The notes below the pieces were generated by a model. That model saw only the letters and a list, made by a program, of their open reading frames with translations. It did no database searches and had not been told where the DNA came from. The position numbers were made by a program, and so were the translations under genes. Shown here piece by piece: positions 1 to 8,638 of a DNA stretch of 64,000 nt (the stretch's first letter is position 1; each line of letters begins with the position of its first letter). This stretch comes from DASVDE01 sp036381235 (GTDB lineage: Bacteria > Actinomycetota > Thermoleophilia > Solirubrobacterales > 70-9): positions 1-64,000 of the forward strand of contig DASVDE010000027.1 in the NCBI GenBank assembly GCA_036381235.1, given 5' to 3'.

Positions 1-712
1 TCGCCGCCGCCACGTCGGAGAGCCGGTAGTTGAAACCGAGCCGGTCGTGGTCGAGCCAGCCCATGTCGACGGCGCGGCCCTGGTTGCGCTCGCTGCGCAG
101 GCGCGCCGCCGCGTCGGCGTCGGTCGGGACGATCATCCCGCCCTCGCCGGTGGTCATCTGCTTGTTGGCGTAGAAGGCGAAGGTGGCGAAGTTGCCGCGG
201 GTCCCCACCATGCGGCCCTCGGAGTCGACCGCGCCGAGCGCCTCGCAGGCGTCCTCGAGGACACCGAGGCCGTTGGCGGAGGCGAGCTCCTCGAGCGCGG
301 CCATCGCCGCCGGGTAGCCGAAGATGTGGACCGGCAGGATCCCCGCCGTCGACTCGCCGACCGCCGCAGCTGCCGCCGCCGGGTCGATGTTCAGCGTTAC
401 CGGGTCGACGTCGCAGAAGACCGGCCGCACCCCTTCATAGAGCAGGCAGTTGGCAGAAGCGACGAAGCTGAAGGGGCTGGTCAGGACCTCGTCGCCGTGG
501 CCCCATTCGAGCGCGCGGACGCCGAGATGCAACCCGGCGGTGCCGCTGGAGACCGCGACGGCGTCTTCGCTTCCGAGCCAGGAGGCGAACTCGCGCTCGA
601 AGCGCCCGCCGGTTGGGCCGAGCGAGAGCCGGCCGGAACGCAGCACCTCGAGCGCGAGCTCCTCCTCGCGGGCGCCGATCTCAGGCTTTGCGAGGGGGAT
701 CTGCTCAGTCAT
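1..712 (-). CDS. DegT/DnrJ/EryC1/StrS-family PLP aminotransferase (partial)
   Basis: The first 237 codons are present; the C-terminus runs off the left edge. The family transfers an amino group to keto-sugars using pyridoxal phosphate, usually for surface polysaccharide or secondary metabolite sugars. The N-terminal substrate loop (about residues 28-36, LSLGPTGG), the SSGTAGLHL cofactor-phosphate region (55-63) and the Schiff-base lysine K184 in ANKQMTTGEGG are visible. The ATG lies inside the end of cimA (8-bp overlap), so it is probably translationally coupled. Which sugar it acts on cannot be read here. The polysaccharide genes at the other end of the window fit the same general theme. Confidence 0.88.
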   Translation of the reverse strand, partial: MTEQIPLAKPEIGAREEELALEVLRSGRLSLGPTGGRFEREFASWLGSEDAVAVSSGTAGLHLGVRALEWGHGDEVLTSPFSFVASANCLLYEGVRPVFCDVDPVTLNIDPAAAAAAVGESTAGILPVHIFGYPAAMAALEELASANGLGVLEDACEALGAVDSEGRMVGTRGNFATFAFYANKQMTTGEGGMIVPTDADAAARLRSERNQGRAVDMGWLDHDRLGFNYRLSDVAAA

Positions 713-2270
713 CGGGCTGGAACGCGTACTCGAGCGAGTCGACCAGAGCCTCCCACGACGCCTCGATGATGTTCTCCGAGACGCCGATCGTGCCCCACTC
801 CCGCTGGCCGTCGGTCGAGTCGAGCAGCACCCGCGTGATTGCGCCGGTTCCATGCGACTCGTCGAGGATCCTCACCTTGTAGTTGGTCAGCTCGATGTCC
901 CGCAGGTGTGGATGCCGGGCCCCGATCGCCGCGCGCAGGGCACGGTCGAGGGCGTTGACAGGTCCGTTGCCCTCGGCGACCTCGACGTATCGCTCGCCGT
1001 CGACGACGACTTTGATCGTCGCCTCGGTCTCAACCCTGCCTCCCTCTCGCTTCTCGGTGGTCACCCGAAAGCTCTCAAGCTCGAAGAGCGGCTCATAGAC
1101 GTCCGCCTCGCGGCGCAGCAGCAGCTCGAAGGACGCCTGGGCCGCCTCGTAGTGGTAGCCGCGGTGTTCGCGCTCCTTTAGGCGCTCGACCGCGTGGGTC
1201 GCCGCATCGTCGTCCAGCTCGAGGCCCGCCCGCTCGGCCTGGCTGCGGATCGTCGCCTTGCCGGACAGCTCGGAGGCGAGGATGTCGCGCTCGTTGCCGA
1301 CCTCCGCGGGGTCGAGGTGCTCGAAGGTGCGCGCATCGGAGGCGACGCCGGCGGCGTGCATCCCCGCCTTGTGGGCGAAGGCGTTGCGGCCGACGTAGGC
1401 CCGATCGGGGTTCGGCGTCATGTTGCACAGCTCGTCGAGGTAGTGCGAGGTCGAGGTAAGGCTCGCCAGCTGCTCGGCGGAGACGACCTCGAACCCCATC
1501 TTCAGCTGCAGGGCGGGCAGAATCGAGGCGAGGTTGGCGTTGCCGCAGCGCTCACCGTAGCCGTTGACACAGCCCTGCACCAACCGCGCCCCGGCGTCGA
1601 CCGCGGCGAGCGAGTTGGCGACGGCGCACTCGGCATCGTTGTGGGTGTGGATGCCGATCTCGACCGAGCCGTCGAGGTCGGCGACGACGGCAGCGGTCGC
1701 CTCGGCGACGAAGCTCGGCAGGCTGCCGCCGTTGGTATCGCAGAGGGTGACATTCTCGGCGCCGGCCTCAGCCGCCGCGCGCACGCACTCCAGCGCATAG
1801 GACGGGTCGTCGCGATAGCCGTCGAAGAAGTGCTCCGCATCGAAGATCGGGCGCTTCCCCTCGCTGCTGCAAAAGGCGATCGAGTCGGCGATCATCGCCA
1901 GGTTCTCCTCGGCGCTGACCTTGAGCACCTTCTCCAGGTGAAGGCCCCAGCTCTTGCCGACCAAGCAGACGACCGGAGCGAAACAGGAGACGATCACGGC
2001 GAGGGCCTCGTCGTCCTCGGCGCGGCGATCGCGGCGGCGGGTCATGCCGAAGGCGCTGATCGTTGCCCCTTCGAGCTCCTGCTCGGCGAGCAGCTCGAAC
2101 AGCTCGGCCTCCTTCGGATTGGAGCTGGGAAAGCCGGCCTCGATGAACTGCACCCCCAACCCGTCGAGGGCGTGGACGACCTTCAGCTTCTCCCCCACCG
2201 AGAGGGACATGCCCTGGCCGCCCATGCCGTCGCGCAAGGTCGTGTCGTAGAGCTTTACCTGTGCTGCCAT
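705..2270 (-). CDS. cimA: (R)-citramalate synthase
   Basis: Condenses pyruvate with acetyl-CoA to citramalate, the first step of the threonine-independent isoleucine route; LeuC, LeuD and LeuB then convert it to 2-oxobutyrate. The 521-aa protein has the HMGL-like TIM barrel with LYDTTLRDG (7-15), HTHND (208-212) and NGYGERCGNAN (236-246), plus a C-terminal LeuA-type regulatory domain (about 390-521). It differs clearly from the separate leuA at 8639-10225 and matches the CimA clade (MGGQG after the TLRDG motif). It sits 118 bp downstream of ilvE and overlaps the following aminotransferase by 8 bp. Homocitrate synthase is the main alternative but is unlikely in this operon. Confidence 0.92.
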   Translation of the reverse strand: MAAQVKLYDTTLRDGMGGQGMSLSVGEKLKVVHALDGLGVQFIEAGFPSSNPKEAELFELLAEQELEGATISAFGMTRRRDRRAEDDEALAVIVSCFAPVVCLVGKSWGLHLEKVLKVSAEENLAMIADSIAFCSSEGKRPIFDAEHFFDGYRDDPSYALECVRAAAEAGAENVTLCDTNGGSLPSFVAEATAAVVADLDGSVEIGIHTHNDAECAVANSLAAVDAGARLVQGCVNGYGERCGNANLASILPALQLKMGFEVVSAEQLASLTSTSHYLDELCNMTPNPDRAYVGRNAFAHKAGMHAAGVASDARTFEHLDPAEVGNERDILASELSGKATIRSQAERAGLELDDDAATHAVERLKEREHRGYHYEAAQASFELLLRREADVYEPLFELESFRVTTEKREGGRVETEATIKVVVDGERYVEVAEGNGPVNALDRALRAAIGARHPHLRDIELTNYKVRILDESHGTGAITRVLLDSTDGQREWGTIGVSENIIEASWEALVDSLEYAFQPDD

Positions 2271-2388
2271 CTGATGCCTTTCGATTCGAGGGATCGGGGT
2301 GAGGGCCTGCCGGCCCTACGCGCGCAGCGCCGCGCCAGCCGCTAGGCGGCTGCGGTAATTCGCCCGATTGCCTCGAAGGAGGAGCGCA
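2271..2388 (-). other. ilvE-cimA spacer with two hairpins and a coupled mini-ORF
   Basis: This spacer holds two short perfect stem-loops: GGGCC-TGCC-GGCCC at 2303-2316 and AGCCGC-TAG-GCGGCT at 2337-2351. A 15-codon frame, MRSSFEAIGRITAAA, starts at an ATG overlapping the ilvE stop (TGATG) and ends in the loop of the second hairpin. It has two Ile codons. An internal attenuator or processing site before cimA is possible, but the codon run is too weak to claim one. Confidence 0.35.
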
Positions 2389-3339
2389 TCAGCCACTGAC
2401 CTTACTTGGTTCGTCCACCCCAGCCGTGACGTCGACGAAGTCGAGCCACTCCTTGTACTCCTCGGCGCGGCCGTGCAGCGCATCCTCGAACTTGGCCTGG
2501 ATCACCCTGGTGATCTCCCCCGGCTCGCCCAGCTCATGGTCGTCGACCGAGCGGACCGGCACCAGCTCTGCGGCGGTCCCGGTGAGAAAGACCTCGTCGG
2601 CGAGATATAGCTCCGATCGGGCGATGTCGCGCTCCTCGACCCTGTAGCCGAGATCGGCCGCGATCTGGACCACCGAGTTGCGGGTGATCCCGTCGAGGAT
2701 CGCCGAGGTGTGCCCGGGAGTGCAGAGGATGCCGTCGCGGACGACGAAGACGTTCTCGCCCGACCCCTCGGAGACGCAGCCGTGCTGGTCGAGCAGGATT
2801 GCCTCGTCGTAGCCGGCGTTGGCCGACTCGGTCTTGGCGAGGATCGAGTTGAGGTACTGGCCCGAGGCCTTCGCGTGCGGGATCAGGCTGTCGCCGGAGA
2901 TCGTGCGCCAGGAGGAGACCTTGGTGCGAATGCCGTGGCGCTTGCCGTCCTCGCCGAGGTAGGCGCCCCAGGGCCAGACGGCGATGATCACCTCGATCGG
3001 CGCGCTCTGCGCGTAGAGCCCCATCTCCCCGTAGCCGCGGTATGCGAGCGGCCGGATATAGCAGGAGCGAAGGCCATTGCGGCGGATCAGCTCATGGGTG
3101 GCCTTGCGCAGCTCCTCGGCCGAGTAGGGAAGCTCGAAGTAGTAGAGCTCGGCCGACTTGCCGAGGCGGTCGAGGTGCTCGCGGTGGCGAAAGATCGCCG
3201 GCCCGCGCTCTGTCTCATAGCAGCGGATTCCTTCGAAGACGCCGGTGCCGTAGTGCAGCCCATGGCTGAGGACATGCGTCTTGGCCTCCGCCCACGGAAT
3301 CAGCTCGCCGTTCTGCCAGATGAATTCGGCAGTTTCCAT
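2389..3339 (-). CDS. ilvE: branched-chain amino-acid aminotransferase
   Basis: Carries out the last step of leucine, isoleucine and valine synthesis, moving the amino group from glutamate to the branched 2-oxo acid. The protein is a fold-type IV PLP enzyme of 316 aa, the usual length for the short IlvE clade. The PLP lysine is K157 (HAKASGQYLNS); EGSGENVF (191-198) and the GTAAELVPV segment bind cofactor and carboxylate. It lies 17 bp after leuB. D-amino-acid transaminase and aminodeoxychorismate lyase share the fold, but the FEGIRCY and RGYGEMGLY segments and the operon favour IlvE. Confidence 0.95.
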   Translation of the reverse strand: METAEFIWQNGELIPWAEAKTHVLSHGLHYGTGVFEGIRCYETERGPAIFRHREHLDRLGKSAELYYFELPYSAEELRKATHELIRRNGLRSCYIRPLAYRGYGEMGLYAQSAPIEVIIAVWPWGAYLGEDGKRHGIRTKVSSWRTISGDSLIPHAKASGQYLNSILAKTESANAGYDEAILLDQHGCVSEGSGENVFVVRDGILCTPGHTSAILDGITRNSVVQIAADLGYRVEERDIARSELYLADEVFLTGTAAELVPVRSVDDHELGEPGEITRVIQAKFEDALHGRAEEYKEWLDFVDVTAGVDEPSKVSG

Positions 3340-3356
3340 TGGGGCAGAAGTATGCC

Positions 3357-4466
3357 CTACGCGGCGAGCTCCGCCAACACCGCATCCGTCATCTGCGCGG
3401 TGCCGACCTCGATTTCACGCGGAGTGTCGGGCAGGGGCGCCTGCGCGAGCGTTCCGCTTGCAAGATCCGGCGTGCGCAGGCCGCGGGAGAGGGCGACGTC
3501 GACAGCGGATTCGACCCGAGCCGCATCGTCGGGCCGATCCAGCCCGTGCCGCAACAACATCGCGACGGAGAGGAAGGTCGCGAGCGGATTGGCGATCCCC
3601 TTGCCGGCGATATCGGGGGCGGAGCCGTGGACCGGCTCGAAGAGCCCAGGCTCCCCCTCTGCGCCGAGGCTGGCCGAGGGCAGCATCCCCAGGGAGCCGG
3701 TGAGCATCGCGGCCTCGTCGCTGAGGATGTCTCCGAAGAGGTTCTCGGTGACGATCACGTCGAAGTCCGCCGGCCGGGAGACGAGCTGCATCGCCGCGTT
3801 GTCGACCAGCAGGTGATCCAGCTGCACGTCAGGATAGTCGGAGGCGATGCGACCCACGACCTCGCGCCACAGCCGCGAGGTCTCCAGCACGTTGGCCTTG
3901 TCGACCGAGGTGACGCGGGGCGAGCGATTCGAGCTCTCAGCGCGGCGCAGGGCGGCCTCGAACGCCGTGCGGGAGATCCGCTCGACCTCCTCCGCCGAGT
4001 ACTCGCAGGTGTCGTGCGCGGCGTCGCCGTCGCGGCCGCTGTCGCCGAAGTAGATGCCCCCGGTCAGCTCGCGAACCACGAGCAGGTCGGTTCCGGCGAT
4101 CCGCTCTTCGCGCAGAGGACTGGAGGCAACCAGGGCTGGGCTGGGGCGCACCGGGCGCAGATTGGCGTAGAGGCCCATTCCCTTGCGCAGCCCGAGCAGA
4201 CCCTGTTCGGGGCGCGGCGCATCGGGGTCCGTGGTGTCCCACTTCGGCCCCCCGACGGCGCCGAGCAGAACCGCATCGGCGCCGCGGCATGCGTCCAGCA
4301 CCTCATCGGTGAGAGCGACGCCGTGCGCGTCGATCGAACAGCCGCCCATCAGCCGCTCGTCGAAGTCGAACTCGCCCAGCGCCTCGAGCATGGTGCGGGC
4401 GGCGGCGACTATCTCCGGGCCGATCCCGTCCCCTGGCAGCAGCAGTATGCGAGGCGCGTTCGACAT
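3357..4466 (-). CDS. leuB: 3-isopropylmalate dehydrogenase
   Basis: Oxidatively decarboxylates 3-isopropylmalate to 2-oxoisocaproate with NAD+, and probably the methylmalate intermediate of the citramalate route as well. The 369-aa protein begins with the LPGDGIGPE motif (9-17). It has the leucine-pocket and substrate arginine segments (LLGLRKGMGLYANLRPVR) and the metal/NAD region VTENLFGDILSDEAAMLTGSLG with the downstream NAD loop ending EPVHGSAPDIAGKGIANP. This is the standard LeuB architecture rather than isocitrate dehydrogenase. It is separated by 52 bp from the methyltransferase gene upstream, the largest gap in the leuC-ilvE part of the operon. Confidence 0.95.
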   Translation of the reverse strand: MSNAPRILLLPGDGIGPEIVAAARTMLEALGEFDFDERLMGGCSIDAHGVALTDEVLDACRGADAVLLGAVGGPKWDTTDPDAPRPEQGLLGLRKGMGLYANLRPVRPSPALVASSPLREERIAGTDLLVVRELTGGIYFGDSGRDGDAAHDTCEYSAEEVERISRTAFEAALRRAESSNRSPRVTSVDKANVLETSRLWREVVGRIASDYPDVQLDHLLVDNAAMQLVSRPADFDVIVTENLFGDILSDEAAMLTGSLGMLPSASLGAEGEPGLFEPVHGSAPDIAGKGIANPLATFLSVAMLLRHGLDRPDDAARVESAVDVALSRGLRTPDLASGTLAQAPLPDTPREIEVGTAQMTDAVLAELAA

Positions 4467-4518
4467 CGGGCGAGACTCTATGGATCGCTACGGGTAGACG
4501 GAGCGCAGTTGCCCTCGG

Positions 4519-5277
4519 TCACCGCGCGACCTCGGCCTCGATGTTGAGGCGGACGTAGTCGAGCGTCAGCGGTTCGGGCTCGGCGGCGAGAACATCGGCG
4601 ATGAAGGGCTCGCGCAAGTCCTCCGGGAGACGATCCATGTGGGGTCCCAGGCAGACCGTTGCGAGAAACTCGGCCGGGCTGGGCGGAACCACTCGCCAGG
4701 GCTGAAGCCAGCAGCGGGCGTGTTCGAAGCCTGCCTCTCGCAGGCCGGCCTCGGTCTCCTCCGGCCCGGCGTAGTTCCAGGGTCGATCGAAGCCGACGAA
4801 ATAGGGGCCATAGGGATCGGTGGCGGCGATCTCATCGCTGATCCGACGCAGCCGCTCGATGTTGCCGGCGCCACCGCACTGGGCGGCGAGGCGGCCGCCG
4901 GGCTTCAGCGCGGCGCGCATGCGGCGAAAGAGGAGATCGTGATCGGCGATCCAGTGGAAGACGGCGCTGGAGAAGATGGCGTCCACCCGTTCCGACAGCT
5001 CGAGCGCAGTCAGGTCCGCCACCCGCGCCTCATCCTGAGGACGCAGCATCCTGCGAACCTCCTCGATCATCGACGGCGAGCCATCGACGGCGAACACCCG
5101 ACCGCCCGGCAGCGCCTCGATCAGCATGCCGGTGACGCGACCGCTGCCGCAGCCGGCGTCGAGGACGGTCTCGTCGCCGCTCAGCTCGAGACGGGCAAGG
5201 ATCGATTGCGCCCACTCTTCGTGCGGCAGGGAGACGCGCTGGTAGCTGGCCGCGTCCCAGTCGCGCGGCGGCATCAT
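4519..5277 (-). CDS. class I SAM methyltransferase, trans-aconitate methyltransferase-like
   Basis: A 252-aa Rossmann-fold methyltransferase. SAM motif I is VLDAGCGSG (38-46), followed by the acidic VFAVDGSP strand (61-68) and an FSSAVFHWIADHD stretch. The overall pattern, including W-NYAGPEETEAGLREAGF, resembles Tam, which methyl-esterifies trans-aconitate. The ATG overlaps the leuD stop as TGATG, so translation is coupled to leuD. Yeast Tmt1, from the same activity class, methylates isopropylmalate, so position inside a leu operon makes leucine intermediates plausible substrates. The family call is firm; the substrate is inference. Confidence 0.8.
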   Translation of the reverse strand: MMPPRDWDAASYQRVSLPHEEWAQSILARLELSGDETVLDAGCGSGRVTGMLIEALPGGRVFAVDGSPSMIEEVRRMLRPQDEARVADLTALELSERVDAIFSSAVFHWIADHDLLFRRMRAALKPGGRLAAQCGGAGNIERLRRISDEIAATDPYGPYFVGFDRPWNYAGPEETEAGLREAGFEHARCWLQPWRVVPPSPAEFLATVCLGPHMDRLPEDLREPFIADVLAAEPEPLTLDYVRLNIEAEVAR

Positions 5278-5840
5278 CAAAGCGCCGTCGTCACCGGGCC
5301 GCGATCGGCCGCACCGGAGCCCTCGAAGGCGTCGATCGCGGCGGCGTTCTCCAGGGTGATGCCGATGTCGTCGAGGCCGTTCAGCAGGCGGTGCTTGACA
5401 TCCGGCTCGACCTCGAACTCGAAGACGCCCGCCGCGCAGGTGACGGTTTCGTCATCGACGTCGATCCTCGCCTCACCGGCCTCCGCAACGGCGCGACAGT
5501 GCTCCTCGTCGAGGATCGCCGGCAGCAGTCCCACCTTGGTGCAGTTGGAGTAGAAGATGTCGGCGAACGAGGGAGCGATGATCGCTTCGAAGCCGAAGTC
5601 CTCCAGCGCCCAGGGCGCGTGCTCGCGCGAGGAGCCGCAGCCGAAGTTGCGCCCGGTGACGAGGATCGGATTGGGCTCCAGTTCGATCTCGCCGTCGCGA
5701 ATCCAGTCGTAGAAGAGGAACTCGCCGAAGCCGGTCCGCTCGACTCGCTTGAGGAACTGCTTGGGAATGATCTGATCGGTGTCGACGTCGGCTCGGTCGA
5801 GTACCGAGACCTTGCCCTCGATCACGTCTATCGGTCGCAT
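5277..5840 (-). CDS. leuD: 3-isopropylmalate dehydratase small subunit
   Basis: Swivelling domain subunit that pairs with LeuC to isomerise 2- to 3-isopropylmalate, and citramalate to methylmalate in organisms using CimA. The 187-aa protein has TDQIIPKQFLKR near the N-terminus (21-32) and the anion-binding CGSSREHAPWAL motif at 68-79. A longer open frame exists upstream, but MRPIDVIEGK is the family start, and the ATG lies 2 bp after the leuC stop. Upstream residues in the longer frame are just shadow of leuC. Confidence 0.95.
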   Translation of the reverse strand: MRPIDVIEGKVSVLDRADVDTDQIIPKQFLKRVERTGFGEFLFYDWIRDGEIELEPNPILVTGRNFGCGSSREHAPWALEDFGFEAIIAPSFADIFYSNCTKVGLLPAILDEEHCRAVAEAGEARIDVDDETVTCAAGVFEFEVEPDVKHRLLNGLDDIGITLENAAAIDAFEGSGAADRGPVTTAL

Positions 5841-5842
5841 GG

Positions 5843-7228
5843 CTACTCCCACTCTCGGATGTCGACGAAATGGCCTTCGATCGCTGCCGCCGCGGCCATC
5901 TTGGGGCTGACGAGGTGCGTCCGCCCGCCCTTGCCCTGGCGCCCCTCGAAGTTGCGGTTCGAGGTGGACGCGCAGCGCTCGCCCTCGATCAGGATGTCCG
6001 GGTTCATCCCAAGGCACATTGAGCACCCCGCCTCGCGCCACTCGAAGCCGGCGGACCGAAAGACGTCATGCAGTCCCTCTGCCTCGGCATCGGCCTTCAC
6101 CTGCTGGGAGCCGGGGACGACCATCGCTCTCACGGTGTTTGCGACCTTGCGGCCGTCGACCATCTCCGCCGCCTCGCGCAGGTCCTCTATCCGCGAGTTG
6201 GTGCAGGAGCCGATGAAGACCCGCTCCGGCGCCACCTCGGTCATCGGCGTGCCTGGCTTCAAGTCCATGTAGGCCAGGGCTCGCTCGGCCGACTCTCGGT
6301 CAGCCGGCGACTCCATCGCGGCGGGGTCGGGAACCGCCTCCGTCACCTCGCAAACCATCCCGGGGTTTGTTCCCCAGGTGACCATCGGCGAGACGCCGGA
6401 GGCGTCGATCTCGATTTCGGAGTCGAAGCTCGCGCCTGCGTCCGTCGGCAGCTCACGCCAGCGCGCGAGGACTGCCTCGAAGTCCGCGGGCGCCGCGGCG
6501 CGCCCCTTCACCCACGCGAAGGTCGTCTCGTCGGGAGCGATCATCCCGGCCCTGCCGCCGCCCTCGATCGTCATGTTGCAGATCGTCATCCGTCCTGGCA
6601 TCGAGAGCGATTCGACCGCCGACCCGGCGTACTCGACCGCGTAACCGGCCATGCCACCGGTGCCGAGACGCCCGATCGTGGCGAGGATCAGGTCCTTTGG
6701 CGTGACCCCGCGCCCAAGCTCTCCTCCGTAGGAGATGCGCATCGTCTTCGGCCGTTTCTGCACCAGGCACTGCGTCGCCAGCACGTGCTCCACCTCGGAG
6801 GTCCCGATCCCGAATGCCAGCGCTCCGAAGGCGCCATGGGTGGAGGTATGACTGTCACCACAGACGATCGTCGTCCCCGGCTGGGTCACTCCCAGCTCCG
6901 GCCCGATCACGTGCACGATCCCCTGTCGCTCTGAGCCAAGCGAGTAGACGGGGATGCCGAACTCCTCGCAGTTGCGCTCCAGCGTCTCGACCTGGATCCG
7001 CGAGAGCTCGTCGGCGATCAGATGCGCCGCCTTCGTCCCGTCGGTCGGCACGTTGTGATCGGCGGTCGCGATCGTCTTGTCGGGACGGCGCACGCTGCGC
7101 CCGGACAGCCGGAGGCCCTCGAACGCCTGCGGCGAGGTGACCTCGTGGACGAGGTGAAGGTCGATGTAGATCAGCCCGTCGGAAACCTCGTGGGCATCCC
7201 AGATCTTGTCGAACATCGTCTGTGACAT
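5843..7228 (-). CDS. leuC: 3-isopropylmalate dehydratase large subunit
   Basis: Aconitase-family [4Fe-4S] subunit of isopropylmalate isomerase, 461 aa. It has the DLHLVHEVTSPQAFEGLR N-terminal signature, the DNVPT-type TADHNVPTD segment, CGDSHTSTHGAFGALAFGIGTSEVEHV, and the cluster ligands in FIGSCTNSRIEDL and CSMCLGMNPD. The chosen start MSQTMFDKIW matches the family and has AGGAGG at 7241-7246. A GTG/ATG extension to 7270 would add 14 unconserved residues. It is the first gene of the operon; promoter signals upstream are not obvious in the 86 bp separating it from the XRE gene. Confidence 0.95.
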   Translation of the reverse strand: MSQTMFDKIWDAHEVSDGLIYIDLHLVHEVTSPQAFEGLRLSGRSVRRPDKTIATADHNVPTDGTKAAHLIADELSRIQVETLERNCEEFGIPVYSLGSERQGIVHVIGPELGVTQPGTTIVCGDSHTSTHGAFGALAFGIGTSEVEHVLATQCLVQKRPKTMRISYGGELGRGVTPKDLILATIGRLGTGGMAGYAVEYAGSAVESLSMPGRMTICNMTIEGGGRAGMIAPDETTFAWVKGRAAAPADFEAVLARWRELPTDAGASFDSEIEIDASGVSPMVTWGTNPGMVCEVTEAVPDPAAMESPADRESAERALAYMDLKPGTPMTEVAPERVFIGSCTNSRIEDLREAAEMVDGRKVANTVRAMVVPGSQQVKADAEAEGLHDVFRSAGFEWREAGCSMCLGMNPDILIEGERCASTSNRNFEGRQGKGGRTHLVSPKMAAAAAIEGHFVDIREWE

Positions 7229-7314
7229 GGCCGGGCGCTGCCTCCTCTGCTCTCGTTCGTTCGCGCTCATAATTACCGGAGATCTCGCTCACTCACTCCC
7301 GCGTCCGGGGGCAG

Positions 7315-7944
7315 CTAGCTCCTCCTCAATCCGGCGGCTATCACGGCGAGGAACCGGGTCGCGCTCTCGCCTTTGTTCTCGAAATGGTGGGGCAGGTCGG
7401 CATCGAAGGTGACGCTGTCGCCCGCGCGCAACTCATAGCGGATTCCGTCGATGACGAGTGCCAGGGTTCCGGTCAGGACCACCGCGGTCTCACGGCTGCC
7501 CGGCTCGTGCATCGGCGGGTCCTCACGACCACCGGTGGCGGCATCCGGCAGCAGCGTGTGCAGCGAGACATCCGCCCTCTGCCCGGGCAGAGGCGGGGTC
7601 AGCTCTTCGAAGCGGTGGCCACCACGCTCAGAGCGGCGCCGATCCCCGGCGCGGCTGACGGCGACGTGCTGACCTTCGTCGAGGCGCAGCAACTGGGAGA
7701 GGGTCAGCTCCAATCCGGCGGCTATCTTGGCGGCGACGGACAGCGTCGGGCTGGTCTCCCCACGTTCGACCTGGGAGAGCATCGGAGCGCTGACGCCGCA
7801 GCGCTCCGCGAGGTCACGCAGCGACAGACCCATCGCCTCGCGCAAAGCCCGGATCCGCTCGCCAACCGCGTGAGGGCCCCGGGCCAGAGCGGCCGCTGAC
7901 GGCAACACGGGACTGGATTTTGGGGCGGTAGCAGCCGAGGCCAT
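7315..7944 (-). CDS. XRE-family regulator with C-terminal cupin domain
   Basis: A 209-aa two-domain repressor-like protein. Residues about 28-85 form a helix-turn-helix (RALREAMGLSLRDLAERCGVSAPMLSQVERGETSPTL split across the helices); residues about 120-205 form a cupin barrel with a P-MHEPGSRE motif and a late DLPHHFENKG strand. This HTH-cupin arrangement is widespread in regulators that sense small organic ligands. The frame runs further upstream, but MASAATAPK is favoured because the upstream part crosses an apparent operator palindrome. The target is unknown; divergent placement suggests autoregulation and possibly control of the CAP-domain gene or of leuC downstream. Confidence 0.85.
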   Translation of the reverse strand: MASAATAPKSSPVLPSAAALARGPHAVGERIRALREAMGLSLRDLAERCGVSAPMLSQVERGETSPTLSVAAKIAAGLELTLSQLLRLDEGQHVAVSRAGDRRRSERGGHRFEELTPPLPGQRADVSLHTLLPDAATGGREDPPMHEPGSRETAVVLTGTLALVIDGIRYELRAGDSVTFDADLPHHFENKGESATRFLAVIAAGLRRS

Positions 7945-7953
7945 ATTTGGCTG

Positions 7954-7975
7954 TACGTTATCACATACAAACGTA
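7954..7975. promoter_or_regulatory. inverted repeat, candidate operator
   Basis: TACGTT at 7954-7959 and AACGTA at 7970-7975 form perfect 6-bp arms around a 10-bp spacer. The repeat lies 9 bp upstream of the XRE regulator ATG and about 75 bp upstream of the divergent CAP-domain gene. The AT-rich composition stands out locally. It is a reasonable autoregulatory binding site, though it has not been compared with known motifs. Confidence 0.4.
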
Positions 7976-8049
7976 ATCGCTGTCTGTGCGCGAGAAATTG
8001 GGGATCGAGATGCGTACCGTCGCAAACAGCGCTTAAGGTGCCACCCTTC

Positions 8050-8619
8050 ATGAGCAGGGGGACGCCAAACGCTCTTACGCGCTTCATATTCTTCTGTGCG
8101 CTCGCAGCGACGATCGTCGTCGCGGCACCCGCTGCCGCCTCCCCCAACCGACCTTGCTATGGGGCGAATCGCGCGCCGGCCGAAGCCACCTACCACCAGC
8201 TGCGCACTTCGCTTCTATGCCTCATCAACCGCGCCCGCGAGCGCCGCGGCATCCAGTCGCTGCGCTTCAGCCCGGAGCTGCGCCGCTCCGCCACAGGCCA
8301 TTCCTGGGACATGGTCCGCAACGGCTACTTCTCCCATTACGGATCGAGCGGCAGCGACCTCACCGTTCGCGTCGCCCACGCCGGCTACCTGGCCCGCGCC
8401 AACGCCTATTTGGTCGGCGAGAACATCGGCGGCGGACCCGGTCGGCAATTCGGCTCTCCCGCCGCCGTCTTTCGCTCATGGATGCACAGCCCCGGGCACC
8501 GCGACAACTTGCTCAGCTCCCGCTTCCGCGATGTCGGAGTCGGCGTTGCTCGCGGATACCCAAACGGCGGCGGGTCGAGCGCGGCAACCTTCACGCTCGA
8601 CCTCGGCACTCGACACTAG
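8050..8619 (+). CDS. secreted CAP-domain (SCP/PR-1-like) protein
   Basis: A 189-aa exported protein. Residues 1-31 are a signal peptide (basic start, hydrophobic FIFFCALAATIVVAA, then an AAAS cleavage region). The rest is a CAP domain: LINRARERRGI, HSWDMVRNGYFSH, GENIGGGPG and the WMHSPGHRDNLL box carrying the usual His/Glu cavity residues. Bacterial CAP proteins are extracellular and their biochemical role is mostly unknown. ATG 8050 is preferred over GTG 8038 because AAGGTG at 8035-8040 would be its ribosome-binding site. It reads away from the XRE gene and converges with leuA. Confidence 0.88.
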   Translation: MSRGTPNALTRFIFFCALAATIVVAAPAAASPNRPCYGANRAPAEATYHQLRTSLLCLINRARERRGIQSLRFSPELRRSATGHSWDMVRNGYFSHYGSSGSDLTVRVAHAGYLARANAYLVGENIGGGPGRQFGSPAAVFRSWMHSPGHRDNLLSSRFRDVGVGVARGYPNGGGSSAATFTLDLGTRH

Positions 8620-8638
8620 TGACGTCAAACGGGCGGCG

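Noticed and set aside
1194..2345. Plus-strand 383-aa open frame opposite cimA
   Set aside because: It is the complement-strand shadow of cimA codon bias, with no recognisable domain and an Arg/Gly/Val-heavy composition.
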